From NCBI GenBank assembly GCA_002509745.1, contig DAWK01000063.1, forward strand, positions 1-20,584: DNA of 20,584 bases, written 5' to 3'. The notes beneath the pieces are model-generated. The model saw nothing but the letters and a program-made list of their open reading frames with translations, was not told the origin of the DNA and searched no databases. The stretch comes from Methanobacteriaceae archaeon UBA349. Its GTDB lineage: Archaea; Methanobacteriota; Methanobacteria; Methanobacteriales; Methanobacteriaceae. Below are positions 14,529 to 20,584 of this stretch, in pieces. The translations under genes and the position numbers were made by a program. Each line of letters begins with the position of its first letter. The first letter of the stretch is position 1.

Positions 14529-15740
14529 ATGGTAGATGAAAACGAAATTATTAATAAACTTACCCGTGGCGAAATTAAACTCCATGAAATAGAAAAATAC
14601 ACGCAATCAGTTCCTGAAGCTGTTGAAATCCGGCGCAAATTCATGGAAACAATTTCTGCATCTTCACTGGACCATGTATCACACTTCTCGCTGGACATGG
14701 AAGAGGCCATGAAAAAGAATATAGAAAACCCTATAGGTGCTATTCAGATCCCTGTGGGAGTAGCAGGGCCTCTAAAAATCAATGGAGAACACGCTGAAGG
14801 AGAATTTTATGTTCCACTGGCCACCTCTGAAGGAGCATTACTTGCTTCCGTAAATCGGGGATGCTCCACTATAAGTCAATCTGGCGGAGCTAATGTTAGG
14901 ATAATTGACGATAAAATGACCCGGGCCCCAGTTATAAAGGCAGAATCCGTTATGGAGGCCATGGAAATAAAAAAATGGATTGAAAACCATTTCAACGAAC
15001 TTAAAGAAGCTGCTGAATCCACCACTAGCCACGGAAAACTATTAAAAATTGATCCAGTGATTGTAGTAGGCCATTATTTATACCCTAGATTCGTATACTC
15101 CACTGGAGACAGTATGGGTATGAATATGGTAACCATTGCCACCGAATCAGCATTAAATTTATTATTTAAGGAGACCGGGGCCCATGTGATTGCCCTTAGT
15201 GGTAATGTCTGCGTAGATAAAAAACCTGCTGCTTTAAACTTAATTGAAGGCCGGGGAAAATCTCTGGTGGCCGAAGTAGTGGTTCCTAAAGAAATAGTGA
15301 ATAAAAAACTTAAAACTACTCCTGAAGCCATTGAAGAAGTGAACATGGCTAAAAATTTCATGGGATCGGCTATATCTGGAAGTATGGGATTCAATGCCCA
15401 GTATGCTAACATGATTGGAGCTATATTTTTGGCCACGGGCCAGGACGAGGCCCATATTGTGGAGGGCAGTCTGGGAATTACCACGGCTGAAGACAAAAAT
15501 GGGGACCTTTACTTTTCAGTGACCTTACCTGATGTTCCCCTAGCCACTTTTGGCGGAGGAACCCGTCTGGAAACAGCTAAAGAGTGTCTAGAAATCATGG
15601 ATGCCTATGGTTCTGGAAAAGTCCACAAGTTTGCTGAAATCGTGGCTGGAATTGTTCTGGCCGGAGAATTGTCTCTAATGGGAGCTTTAGCTGCAGGACA
15701 TTTGGCCCGGGCCCATAAGGATTTAGGACGGGGAAAATAA
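14529..15740 (+). CDS. hmgA: 3-hydroxy-3-methylglutaryl-CoA reductase (class I)
   Basis: Reduces HMG-CoA to mevalonate with NADPH, the committed step for archaeal isoprenoid lipids. Residues counted from ATG 14529: ENPIGAIQIPVGVAGPL (about 66-82); catalytic Glu101 in LATSEGALLAS; RFVYSTGDSMGMNM signature (187-200); catalytic Lys231 in VDKKPAALN; Asp306 in GQDEAH; His391 in AAGHLARAH. No membrane domain precedes the catalytic domain, as is normal in archaea. The GTG at 14520 would add three residues, but AGTGAT lies 4 nt before ATG 14529, the spacing used elsewhere here, so the ATG is preferred (403 residues). It follows sucD after 199 bp of AT-rich spacer. Confidence 0.97.
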   Translation: MVDENEIINKLTRGEIKLHEIEKYTQSVPEAVEIRRKFMETISASSLDHVSHFSLDMEEAMKKNIENPIGAIQIPVGVAGPLKINGEHAEGEFYVPLATSEGALLASVNRGCSTISQSGGANVRIIDDKMTRAPVIKAESVMEAMEIKKWIENHFNELKEAAESTTSHGKLLKIDPVIVVGHYLYPRFVYSTGDSMGMNMVTIATESALNLLFKETGAHVIALSGNVCVDKKPAALNLIEGRGKSLVAEVVVPKEIVNKKLKTTPEAIEEVNMAKNFMGSAISGSMGFNAQYANMIGAIFLATGQDEAHIVEGSLGITTAEDKNGDLYFSVTLPDVPLATFGGGTRLETAKECLEIMDAYGSGKVHKFAEIVAGIVLAGELSLMGALAAGHLARAHKDLGRGK

Positions 15741-15830
15741 ATCTGATGAGAAATTTTCCTTAGAAATTACTTATCAAAAAAACATGAAAACATTTTTTAT
15801 TATATTTTTCATTCAAGGAGAACTTTTTAA

Positions 15831-16409
15831 ATGAACATAAGGGAATTTATACACGAATACCTTCAAATGAGCAGATATGTAGCCTTAGGAACCTTAGATG
15901 GTATCCTGGCTGTTATGGGAGTGATCCTAACTGCCAGTGGAGTCATTGCCCTGGGTGGTGGTGAAGTTCAAAATTATCTCATAGGCCTAACTGGACTTAG
16001 TGGTGGTATTGCTCTGGCTATGTCCAATGCATTTGGATCATTTATTGGTGAACGGGCCGAAGAAACACGGACCCTCAGAGAACTGGAACGTAAGATGGTC
16101 ATGGATGAGGGAAAACTGGATGATACCATAATTCACAAACAGGCCAAGCGCAGAATTTACATGAGTATGTTTACCCATGGATTTTCCAGTTTTATAGGAT
16201 CATTCGTACCAGTACTGCCTTTTTTACTCATTGCTGATAGAATGACAGCCACCGTGACTACTATTGTCATGTGTTTTACGGCATTAATCATTCTAGGTGT
16301 TTATTTAGGTAGAGTTTCTAGAGAAAGTCTATTTAAAACAAGTTTAGAAATAGTTATTATAGGTATTGTAATTAGTGCTGTGAGTTTCATTATTGGTGGA
16401 AGCCACTAA
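15831..16409 (+). CDS. VIT1/CCC1-family membrane transporter
   Basis: 192 residues with about five membrane helices: 18-40, 46-70, 112-133, 140-160 and 170-189. The hallmark SRYVALGTLDGILAVMGVI (14-32) matches the first helix of VIT1/CCC1 iron or manganese transporters (DUF125), and GIALAMSNAFGSFIGERAEE (59-78) matches the second with its acidic end. A short charged cytoplasmic segment (78-108, rich in Glu and Lys) occupies the place of the metal-binding hairpin of plant VIT1. Metal specificity cannot be read from the sequence. Strong ribosome site AAGGAGAAC before ATG. It ends in an oligo-T run and faces a convergent gene. Confidence 0.85.
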   Translation: MNIREFIHEYLQMSRYVALGTLDGILAVMGVILTASGVIALGGGEVQNYLIGLTGLSGGIALAMSNAFGSFIGERAEETRTLRELERKMVMDEGKLDDTIIHKQAKRRIYMSMFTHGFSSFIGSFVPVLPFLLIADRMTATVTTIVMCFTALIILGVYLGRVSRESLFKTSLEIVIIGIVISAVSFIIGGSH

Positions 16410-16415
16410 AAACAA

Positions 16416-16424
16416 TTTTTTTTT
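16416..16424 (+). terminator. oligo-T transcription end
   Basis: Nine T starting seven bases after the stop of the VIT1-family gene, in the 56-bp gap between convergent genes. Confidence 0.45.
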
Positions 16425-16465
16425 AATTTATTTTACTCAATTCACTATTATCATTTAATCATTTC

Positions 16466-16969
16466 TCATTTTTTTTGAAATAAATCGTGAGCAGGACAAC
16501 CTAACTCGCTTTGTTTACACTTTGGACAGGTTAATCCCCTGATTAGAGCATTACCAAATAGTGAAAGTATTAAAAGAACTACAATTAATGAAAGGATTAG
16601 CCATGAAAAATTAGATAATAATATAAATATTCCTGCTAATGTGGGCACAATAAAAACTAATATATCTGGAATCATATCTTTCCATTTCAATTCTTTATGG
16701 GAAAATTTAGAAGGATCACCTTTTTTGAAAAATAAGGCACTCAAGCGACCTTTACCAAAACCACAAATTTTACCATAATAATAACAATTCACGCAACCTT
16801 TTTTCAAGACTTTAATCTCTAAAATTAGGCAATATATTAAATATAATACGGAGTAAAACCATCCTAGATTGTATATGATGACAGCACCTATAATATAAAT
16901 GGATAATATTAATATGTTGCTTAAAAAGACGATTTTTAAGGGATAATTTTCATAACAATGGTTTTTCAT
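16466..16969 (-). CDS. Four-helix membrane protein with two cysteine clusters, unknown function
   Basis: 167 residues. Membrane helices at about 12-34, 36-53, 102-119 and 122-144. Two cysteine groups face the same side: KKGCVNCYYYGKICGFGKG (C59, C62, C69) after helix two, and GLTCPKCKQSELGCPA (C148, C151, C158) after helix four. The spacing C-x2-C-x6-C is repeated exactly, so the two groups look like one metal or iron-sulfur site or a pair of them. No named family is recognised. No ribosome site is visible upstream of the ATG. It is convergent with the VIT1-family transporter and runs in the same direction as the TatD-like hydrolase upstream of it, 72 bp away. Confidence 0.7.
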   Translation of the reverse strand: MKNHCYENYPLKIVFLSNILILSIYIIGAVIIYNLGWFYSVLYLIYCLILEIKVLKKGCVNCYYYGKICGFGKGRLSALFFKKGDPSKFSHKELKWKDMIPDILVFIVPTLAGIFILLSNFSWLILSLIVVLLILSLFGNALIRGLTCPKCKQSELGCPAHDLFQKK

Positions 16970-17041
16970 GATTTAATATTGGCTTTAAAAATAATAAATA
17001 ATTAATGGGATTAATTTTTAAGTAAAAATATATTTTAAAAA

Positions 17042-17884
17042 TCAATCTTCTATCCCATAAACTCTTTTAATATTATCTGAATGGATTTTAAAAGCATCTT
17101 CTTCAGTCATTAAGCCTTTATTAATGAATTCTTGGGTCCTACGGGGAACGGTTTTTGGCCCTAAAACGGCACCAGGCCTAGTTAAATCATCCAGATAATC
17201 AGTTTCCATTAAAAAATAATTACTTTTTTTAATTCCTTTAGATACCACATCTCTGGTGGAAATCAAAGAAGGAGTCAATCCAAAATTCTCCTTCTCATCA
17301 GTATATGGGCCTGAGAAATGTTTTACCAGTTTATATGTTCTCAACCCAGCTTTTTTTGCCATTAAAGAGAATTCTTCGAATTGCTCTTCACTGGAGGTTT
17401 CCGTATGCAGTTGCACAGCACAGTCTGCTTCCTTAGCCAGTTCCATGGCATAAATCATGATTTCATTCTGCAGATCCCATTCTTGCGAACTTACTTCATA
17501 ATGCGGCCTTCCTATTTCGCCTATGGCCACGGCTTTTCCTTCAATGACCAGTTTCTGGGCATACTCTAATCCTTTTTTAATTATTTTTTCGGCAGCTTTT
17601 AAGTCCTTACCACTTTCTAGTAAACGGGAAAGCTCAGCAGGATGTAGCCCCACTACCGCATAGGCCTTCACCCCAGTATTGGAATTTATTTCATCCACAT
17701 ATTTTAGAACCATTTCCATGGCCTTAGTGAAGTTAAATGGTTCTCCAAAAGTCCAGGAAGGTTTGTTAGGAATGATCATTCTTTGACCACCTGATCTGTG
17801 GAATTTTTCAGCAACTTTTATAGGGCCTTCGCCATTGAAGGGGTCTACGTGAATGTGGTTATCGGTAATAGGAATATTTTCCAT
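17042..17884 (-). CDS. TatD-family metal-dependent hydrolase (archaeal type)
   Basis: 280 residues, amidohydrolase TIM barrel. Metal ligands seen: NHIHVD with H10 and H12; AIGEIGRPHYE with E123; VQLHTE with H160; LVKHFSG with H189; METDYLDD with D229. Also GLHPAEL (79-85), typical of the family. The late part, NKGLMTEEDAFKIHSDNIKR, matches the conserved C-terminal helix. Bacterial TatD members act as DNases or have unclear substrates; the archaeal branch has no proven substrate, so only the fold and metal site can be claimed. ATG is preceded by GAGATGAAATATT. A symmetric GTTATATAAC lies about 20-25 bp before the start and is probably its TATA box. Confidence 0.85.
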   Translation of the reverse strand: MENIPITDNHIHVDPFNGEGPIKVAEKFHRSGGQRMIIPNKPSWTFGEPFNFTKAMEMVLKYVDEINSNTGVKAYAVVGLHPAELSRLLESGKDLKAAEKIIKKGLEYAQKLVIEGKAVAIGEIGRPHYEVSSQEWDLQNEIMIYAMELAKEADCAVQLHTETSSEEQFEEFSLMAKKAGLRTYKLVKHFSGPYTDEKENFGLTPSLISTRDVVSKGIKKSNYFLMETDYLDDLTRPGAVLGPKTVPRRTQEFINKGLMTEEDAFKIHSDNIKRVYGIED

Positions 17885-17901
17885 AATATTTCATCTCAAT
17901 T

Positions 17902-17911
17902 GTTATATAAC
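17902..17911 (-). promoter_or_regulatory. Likely TATA box of the TatD-family gene
   Basis: GTTATATAAC, a perfect palindrome, centred about 22 bp before the ATG. With usual archaeal spacing transcription would begin at or very near the start codon, giving a very short leader. Because the site is symmetric, the direction is taken from the gene. Confidence 0.4.
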
Positions 17912-18070
17912 TTCTACTTAAACTAAACTTAAAATATATTTGATTTATTTTATAGTTATATTTTACAATTTTTAAAATAAAATTCTATTATAACGGATTA
18001 ATTTATTTTATTTCATAAAATATTAATCAAAAAACAAAAAATTATAAAAAAAGAAATTGTGAAATTTAAT

Positions 18071-18781
18071 CTAAAAAGAATGTTTATCCGGGGTTTCTTT
18101 GCTGCAGGGACTGATATTTTTGATAGAAGAATTTTCAGCAGAAACTTCTTCTGTTATTCCCATCTTTTCTAAAACCGCCTTAGGATCTACTTTGGTCTTA
18201 AAACAACCATCTCTGGATAGAGGAACTCCCTGTGGAGAAAACTTGGAAAGCTTCATCATGGACAGATTTAAATCCTGATAACAAGCCACTCCTAGCACGG
18301 CTTTAAAGTTATTTTGTTCAATTATCTTTTTAAGGAAGGTGGAACCGGGTATAATGAATACTTTGTATCCAACACATTCTGCATTTTCCTTTAAAGTCCC
18401 AATAACACATTTTTTGCAGTTGGTACATACTAATCCTGCTGGTTCTAATGTGGCCTCGCAATTAGGACTTCTCAAACAATGGGGAAGAATCAAAAGTTTC
18501 TCATCAGATTTTGTAGATTTAAATCTTTTTTCATTGACTTTGTTTCTAACTTCTACACCTATATGGTCCACTATTTTTTCATCAAGACCCATACTTTCTG
18601 AAAATTTTTTGAAAGGACCGTAGAAAAGATCTATAGTTAAAAGTAAGACTTTTGGAAAGATTAATCTGTCCTGTTTAATTAGTATCTTCCCTAAAATAAG
18701 GGTCGAAAAAAGCATGGCTAATATAATTATACCCGCAATAAACACCATTTGTCCAAATATTTGATAAAACTCGTTGAACAT
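18071..18781 (-). CDS. DUF116 cysteine-rich membrane-anchored protein
   Basis: 236 residues. One N-terminal membrane helix (about 10-32) and a weaker hydrophobic stretch (41-53) precede a cytoplasmic domain rich in cysteines: [12 protein letters not shown] (C102, C108), [13 protein letters not shown] (C119, C122, C125), C136, GVACYQDL (C167), DGCF (C193). This order fits DUF116, found in methanogens and other anaerobes; the cysteines suggest an iron-sulfur or zinc site. Function not established. The last ~35 residues (after MGITEEV) are Ser/Glu-rich and probably disordered. ATG has AGGGATTCT before it. It is encoded alone: the neighbouring genes on this strand lie 186 and 229 bp away. Confidence 0.85.
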   Translation of the reverse strand: MFNEFYQIFGQMVFIAGIIILAMLFSTLILGKILIKQDRLIFPKVLLLTIDLFYGPFKKFSESMGLDEKIVDHIGVEVRNKVNEKRFKSTKSDEKLLILPHCLRSPNCEATLEPAGLVCTNCKKCVIGTLKENAECVGYKVFIIPGSTFLKKIIEQNNFKAVLGVACYQDLNLSMMKLSKFSPQGVPLSRDGCFKTKVDPKAVLEKMGITEEVSAENSSIKNISPCSKETPDKHSF

Positions 18782-19010
18782 AGAATCCCTGTTAATATGA
18801 CATTTTTTTAATATAATAAGTCGTTAAAATGATTTAATTTTTTTAAAGATTAATTTAATATATTTTTATTATCAAAACAAAGCAAATATAGCTATTATAA
18901 CAATTAGATATCATGATTTAGAATAGTATACTATTGTTAATTATTTTATATAAACTTGGTGTTTAAAATAATTATTATAAAAAATAAGTTTAATTTATAA
19001 TCAATTATTA

Positions 19011-19442
19011 TCAATGTGTCTCATTAATGCTTTTTAGTACATTAAATGCTGTTTCTTTAACATGAGGATCTGTATCCATAACTGCCGGGGCTATTAAATC
19101 AATTGATTCTGGTCCTGAAATTCGGGCCAAAGATTCTATGGCAGCACATCTAACTGTCCAGTCTTCATCATCTAAAAGATCTATAATCTTCGCTCTGGAT
19201 TTTTTATCTTTTTTTTCTGCGATTTTACCTACTGATTGAACAGCTACTGCTCTAACTCCCCAAGAATCATCTTTTAGAACACTGAAAAGATATTTTAAGC
19301 AGTTATGGTTTCCAATTTGCCCTATTGCTTTCGCTGCTTCTTTTCTCATCTGTGGATTTTCTTCTTTTAAAATTGAAACCAGAGATTTTAAATCATTATC
19401 CAGTTTCATAGTCTCTATTTGAAATCCCAAAACACCGGCCAA
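19011..19442 (-). CDS. HEAT-repeat protein (small)
   Basis: 143 residues of alpha-helical HEAT repeats, four units of about 31: LKSLVSILKEENPQMRKEAA, YLFSVLKDDSWGVRAVAVQS, KIIDLLDDEDWTVRCAAIES and LIAPAVMDTDPHVKETAFNV. The Asp-x-x-x-VRxxAxxxL pattern is that of the PBS-lyase/HEAT class used for protein-protein contacts; no catalytic residues. The start is chosen at TTG 19442: GGTGAT lies 4 nt before it, the spacing seen at other genes here, while the first possible TTG (19454) and the internal ATG (19409) have no site. The partner is unknown and no neighbour suggests one. Confidence 0.75.
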   Translation of the reverse strand: MAGVLGFQIETMKLDNDLKSLVSILKEENPQMRKEAAKAIGQIGNHNCLKYLFSVLKDDSWGVRAVAVQSVGKIAEKKDKKSRAKIIDLLDDEDWTVRCAAIESLARISGPESIDLIAPAVMDTDPHVKETAFNVLKSINETH

Positions 19443-19686
19443 ATTAATCACCAATTAATGCAGATTGAACTAAATATTTCCTAAAAATTACTTAAATTGT
19501 ATCTTAGAATATTATTGTGTGATTCCAACTTAATAAATATTTAGTTTTAAGGAATTGGAATAAAAATAGGATTCAATTAAAAAAATAAGTCATTAATTAG
19601 TAATATTGGATTATATCTATGATTTCAGGCATGAACTGGAAAAATAATGTTTTAAAATAAAATTATGATTTAAGGGATAATATTAA

Positions 19687-19833
19687 ATGGCCATATTTAG
19701 GGGGGGGGTCATGGAAGATCCTATTAAGATAAGATCTCCACATGATGAATTTATCAATAAGATAAAAACAATTCTAACATCTAACATAATCCCTTATAAA
19801 CATTACCTTAATAACAAACATAATAAATCTTAA
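19687..19833 (+). CDS. Possible small ORF (48 aa) with a nine-G run, or gene remnant
   Basis: ATG 19687 opens MAIFRGGVMEDPIKIRSPHD and the frame ends at TAA 19831-19833. A second in-frame ATG at 19711 gives 40 residues and has the G-run directly before it as a strong ribosome site. The first part (EDPIKIRSPHDEFINKIKTIL) looks like genuine protein, the last 15 residues (KHYLNNKHNKS) like translated spacer, so this may be the beginning of a lost gene. AAGGGA lies before the first ATG. The G-run (19700-19708) is very unusual in this AT-rich DNA and prone to slippage. Confidence 0.3.
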   Translation: MAIFRGGVMEDPIKIRSPHDEFINKIKTILTSNIIPYKHYLNNKHNKS

Positions 19834-19930
19834 TCACTGATTAATTCATACTTAAAACGGAAAATGGGGCATTTAAGTAATAATTTTAAAAAAAAATATA
19901 ATCATTTAATTAACTAGAACCGTTTTAAAT

Positions 19931-19978
19931 TTTACTAAAAAATAAATAATTATTTATTTTTATATATTGGTTAGTAAA
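19931..19978 (-). terminator. AT-only hairpin downstream of the 161-aa gene
   Basis: TTTACTAA (19931-19938) and TTAGTAAA (19971-19978) are complementary and enclose a perfect 24-bp palindrome at 19938-19961. It lies 30 bp and more beyond the stop of the minus-strand gene. On that strand T-rich sequence follows each arm, so it may mark the end of its transcript. Confidence 0.35.
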
Positions 19979-20007
19979 AAAAGATTATTTAAAAAAGATT
20001 AGTGGAA

Positions 20008-20493
20008 TTAAAGAGTTTCTAACTTTAAATTTTCAACATTTCCTTCAATTAATACTCCTTCTTCGGTTGAATTTAGTTTAACTCCGGAAAGAGTCTCGCA
20101 GGCACATAAAATGTCCTGTTCTGGGTGGGTGCCAGGTACAATATTACAGTCCAGCCTTACATTACTTCCCACAGCTACTACCATTTTTAATCTTTTAGAA
20201 GTAGGGTGATTATCTGGTAAAACCACAATAGGGGATTCCATTTCCCTTAAAAGATAGGCCATACATTTAATACCTTTTTCTATCTCCGTTCCTTCTCCAA
20301 AAGCAGATATTACTAGTAAATCTTCTTTTTCAAGAAACATTACTACTTCATCTTCATCTGGTGTGCCAATAAAGACCATTCTCGGATCACCAGATTTAAC
20401 AATTCCCACAGTTCCTGATTCACCTCTTAAAAATAAAATTTCAGAAGTATCTATTCTGAGCACTCCACGTTGTCGGATTGGCATGATGGACAT
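20008..20493 (-). CDS. Conserved-looking protein of unknown function (161 aa)
   Basis: Soluble mixed alpha/beta protein, not recognised. Hydrophobic strands alternate with acid loops: VLRIDTSEILFLRGESGTVG, RMVFIGTPDEDEVVMFLEKE, LLVISAFGEGTEIEKGIKCM, SPIVVLPDNHPTSKRLKMVV. The end region carries LDCNIVPGTHPEQDILCACE with C116, C130 and C132, which with C77 could form a metal site. ATG 20493 overlaps the last 43 bases of an upstream zinc-ribbon frame; the next ATG (20484) and a GTG (20463) are possible starts and also overlap it. The tight overlap suggests translational coupling in one transcript. Confidence 0.75.
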   Translation of the reverse strand: MSIMPIRQRGVLRIDTSEILFLRGESGTVGIVKSGDPRMVFIGTPDEDEVVMFLEKEDLLVISAFGEGTEIEKGIKCMAYLLREMESPIVVLPDNHPTSKRLKMVVAVGSNVRLDCNIVPGTHPEQDILCACETLSGVKLNSTEEGVLIEGNVENLKLETL

Positions 20494-20570
20494 ACTACTC
20501 TTTTACCTATACCTTTAAATTCATTTCCACAATCTAAACACTTACAACGTTTTGTTTTCAGTTTTTTCAT
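20451..20570 (-). CDS. Small zinc-ribbon protein (39 aa or more; start may lie outside the window)
   Basis: Reading back from 20570: MKKLKTKRCKCLDCGNEFKG, then IGKRVVCPSCQSDNVECSE and stop TAG at 20451-20453. Two CxxC knuckles (C11/C14 and C27/C30, with C9 and C37 as further candidates) form a typical zinc ribbon with a basic N-terminus. The frame is open upstream to the window edge (ADIK before the Met), so the true start may be outside. It overlaps the 161-aa gene by 43 bp in another frame; both frames look coding there. Function unknown; such ribbons often bind nucleic acid or partner proteins. Confidence 0.7.
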   Translation of the reverse strand: MKKLKTKRCKCLDCGNEFKGIGKRVVCPSCQSDNVECSE

Positions 20571-20584
20571 TTTAATATCAGCCA

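Larger units (their letters stand above)
19443..20007. other. 565-bp AT-rich stretch with little coding potential
   Basis: Contains a possible 48-aa ORF (19687-19833) with a nine-G run, and near its right end a 24-bp AT-only palindrome inside a longer inverted repeat (19931-19978), 30-77 bp past the stop of the minus-strand gene at 20008. The rest (19443-19680 and 19840-19925) shows no reading frame, repeat or RNA-like structure that I could support. Confidence 0.55.

Noticed and set aside
15074..15496. Minus-strand ORF of 140 aa opposite hmgA
   Set aside because: Antisense to the catalytic core of HMG-CoA reductase; no independent coding signs.

Overview
The window reads as a chromosomal segment of a methanogenic archaeon of the Methanobacteriales, most likely Methanobacterium or a close relative. 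This rests on gene content and signals: an archaeal-type HMG-CoA reductase (isoprenoid lipids), a split archaeal glutamate synthase, a formylmethanofuran dehydrogenase subunit C-like protein, a lone succinyl-CoA ligase alpha subunit, a DUF5518 membrane protein typical of Methanobacteria, GGTGAT-type Shine-Dalgarno sites 3-4 nt before ATG, GTG or TTG starts, TATA boxes, and oligo-T ends of genes. The DNA is strongly AT-rich, above all between genes. No tRNA, rRNA, CRISPR array, insertion sequence or prophage gene was found.

Layout. 1-434: end of an unidentified gene with a lysine-rich tail. 599-3141 (minus): gltB3-gltB2, the GXGXG and FMN parts of glutamate synthase; the FMN subunit carries an extra HycB-like ferredoxin domain. 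A winged-helix protein (3348-3896) is divergent from them. 3964-5607: three small unrecognised genes, one with a PD-(D/E)xK-like core and one that looks like a PP-loop ATPase lacking its nucleotide-binding motif. 5813-6751: a stand-alone FwdC-like beta-helix protein. 6826-7492: a DedA membrane protein broken by two one-base deletions. 7661-8620: HtpX protease containing a perfect EF-hand loop. 8753-9763: an exported, membrane-anchored protein and a polytopic partner. 9894-11322 (minus): an S26 peptidase and aroD. 11323-11809: a gene-free stretch with a nested inverted repeat that may be a structured RNA. 11810-16409 (plus): DUF5518 protein, a conserved unknown, sucD, hmgA and a VIT1-family transporter. 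16466-20570 (minus): cysteine-rich membrane protein, TatD-like hydrolase, DUF116 protein, HEAT-repeat protein, a gap with a possible 48-aa ORF, an unknown 161-aa protein, and a 39-aa zinc ribbon whose reading frame overlaps it.

Functionally this is mostly housekeeping metabolism: nitrogen assimilation, shikimate pathway, incomplete reductive TCA pathway, isoprenoid synthesis and membrane protein quality control. I found no clear defence or mobile system. The best leads are the ferredoxin-GltB fusion, the EF-hand in HtpX, the degenerate PP-loop protein, the 11.56-11.61 kb inverted-repeat element and the overlapping zinc-ribbon gene.
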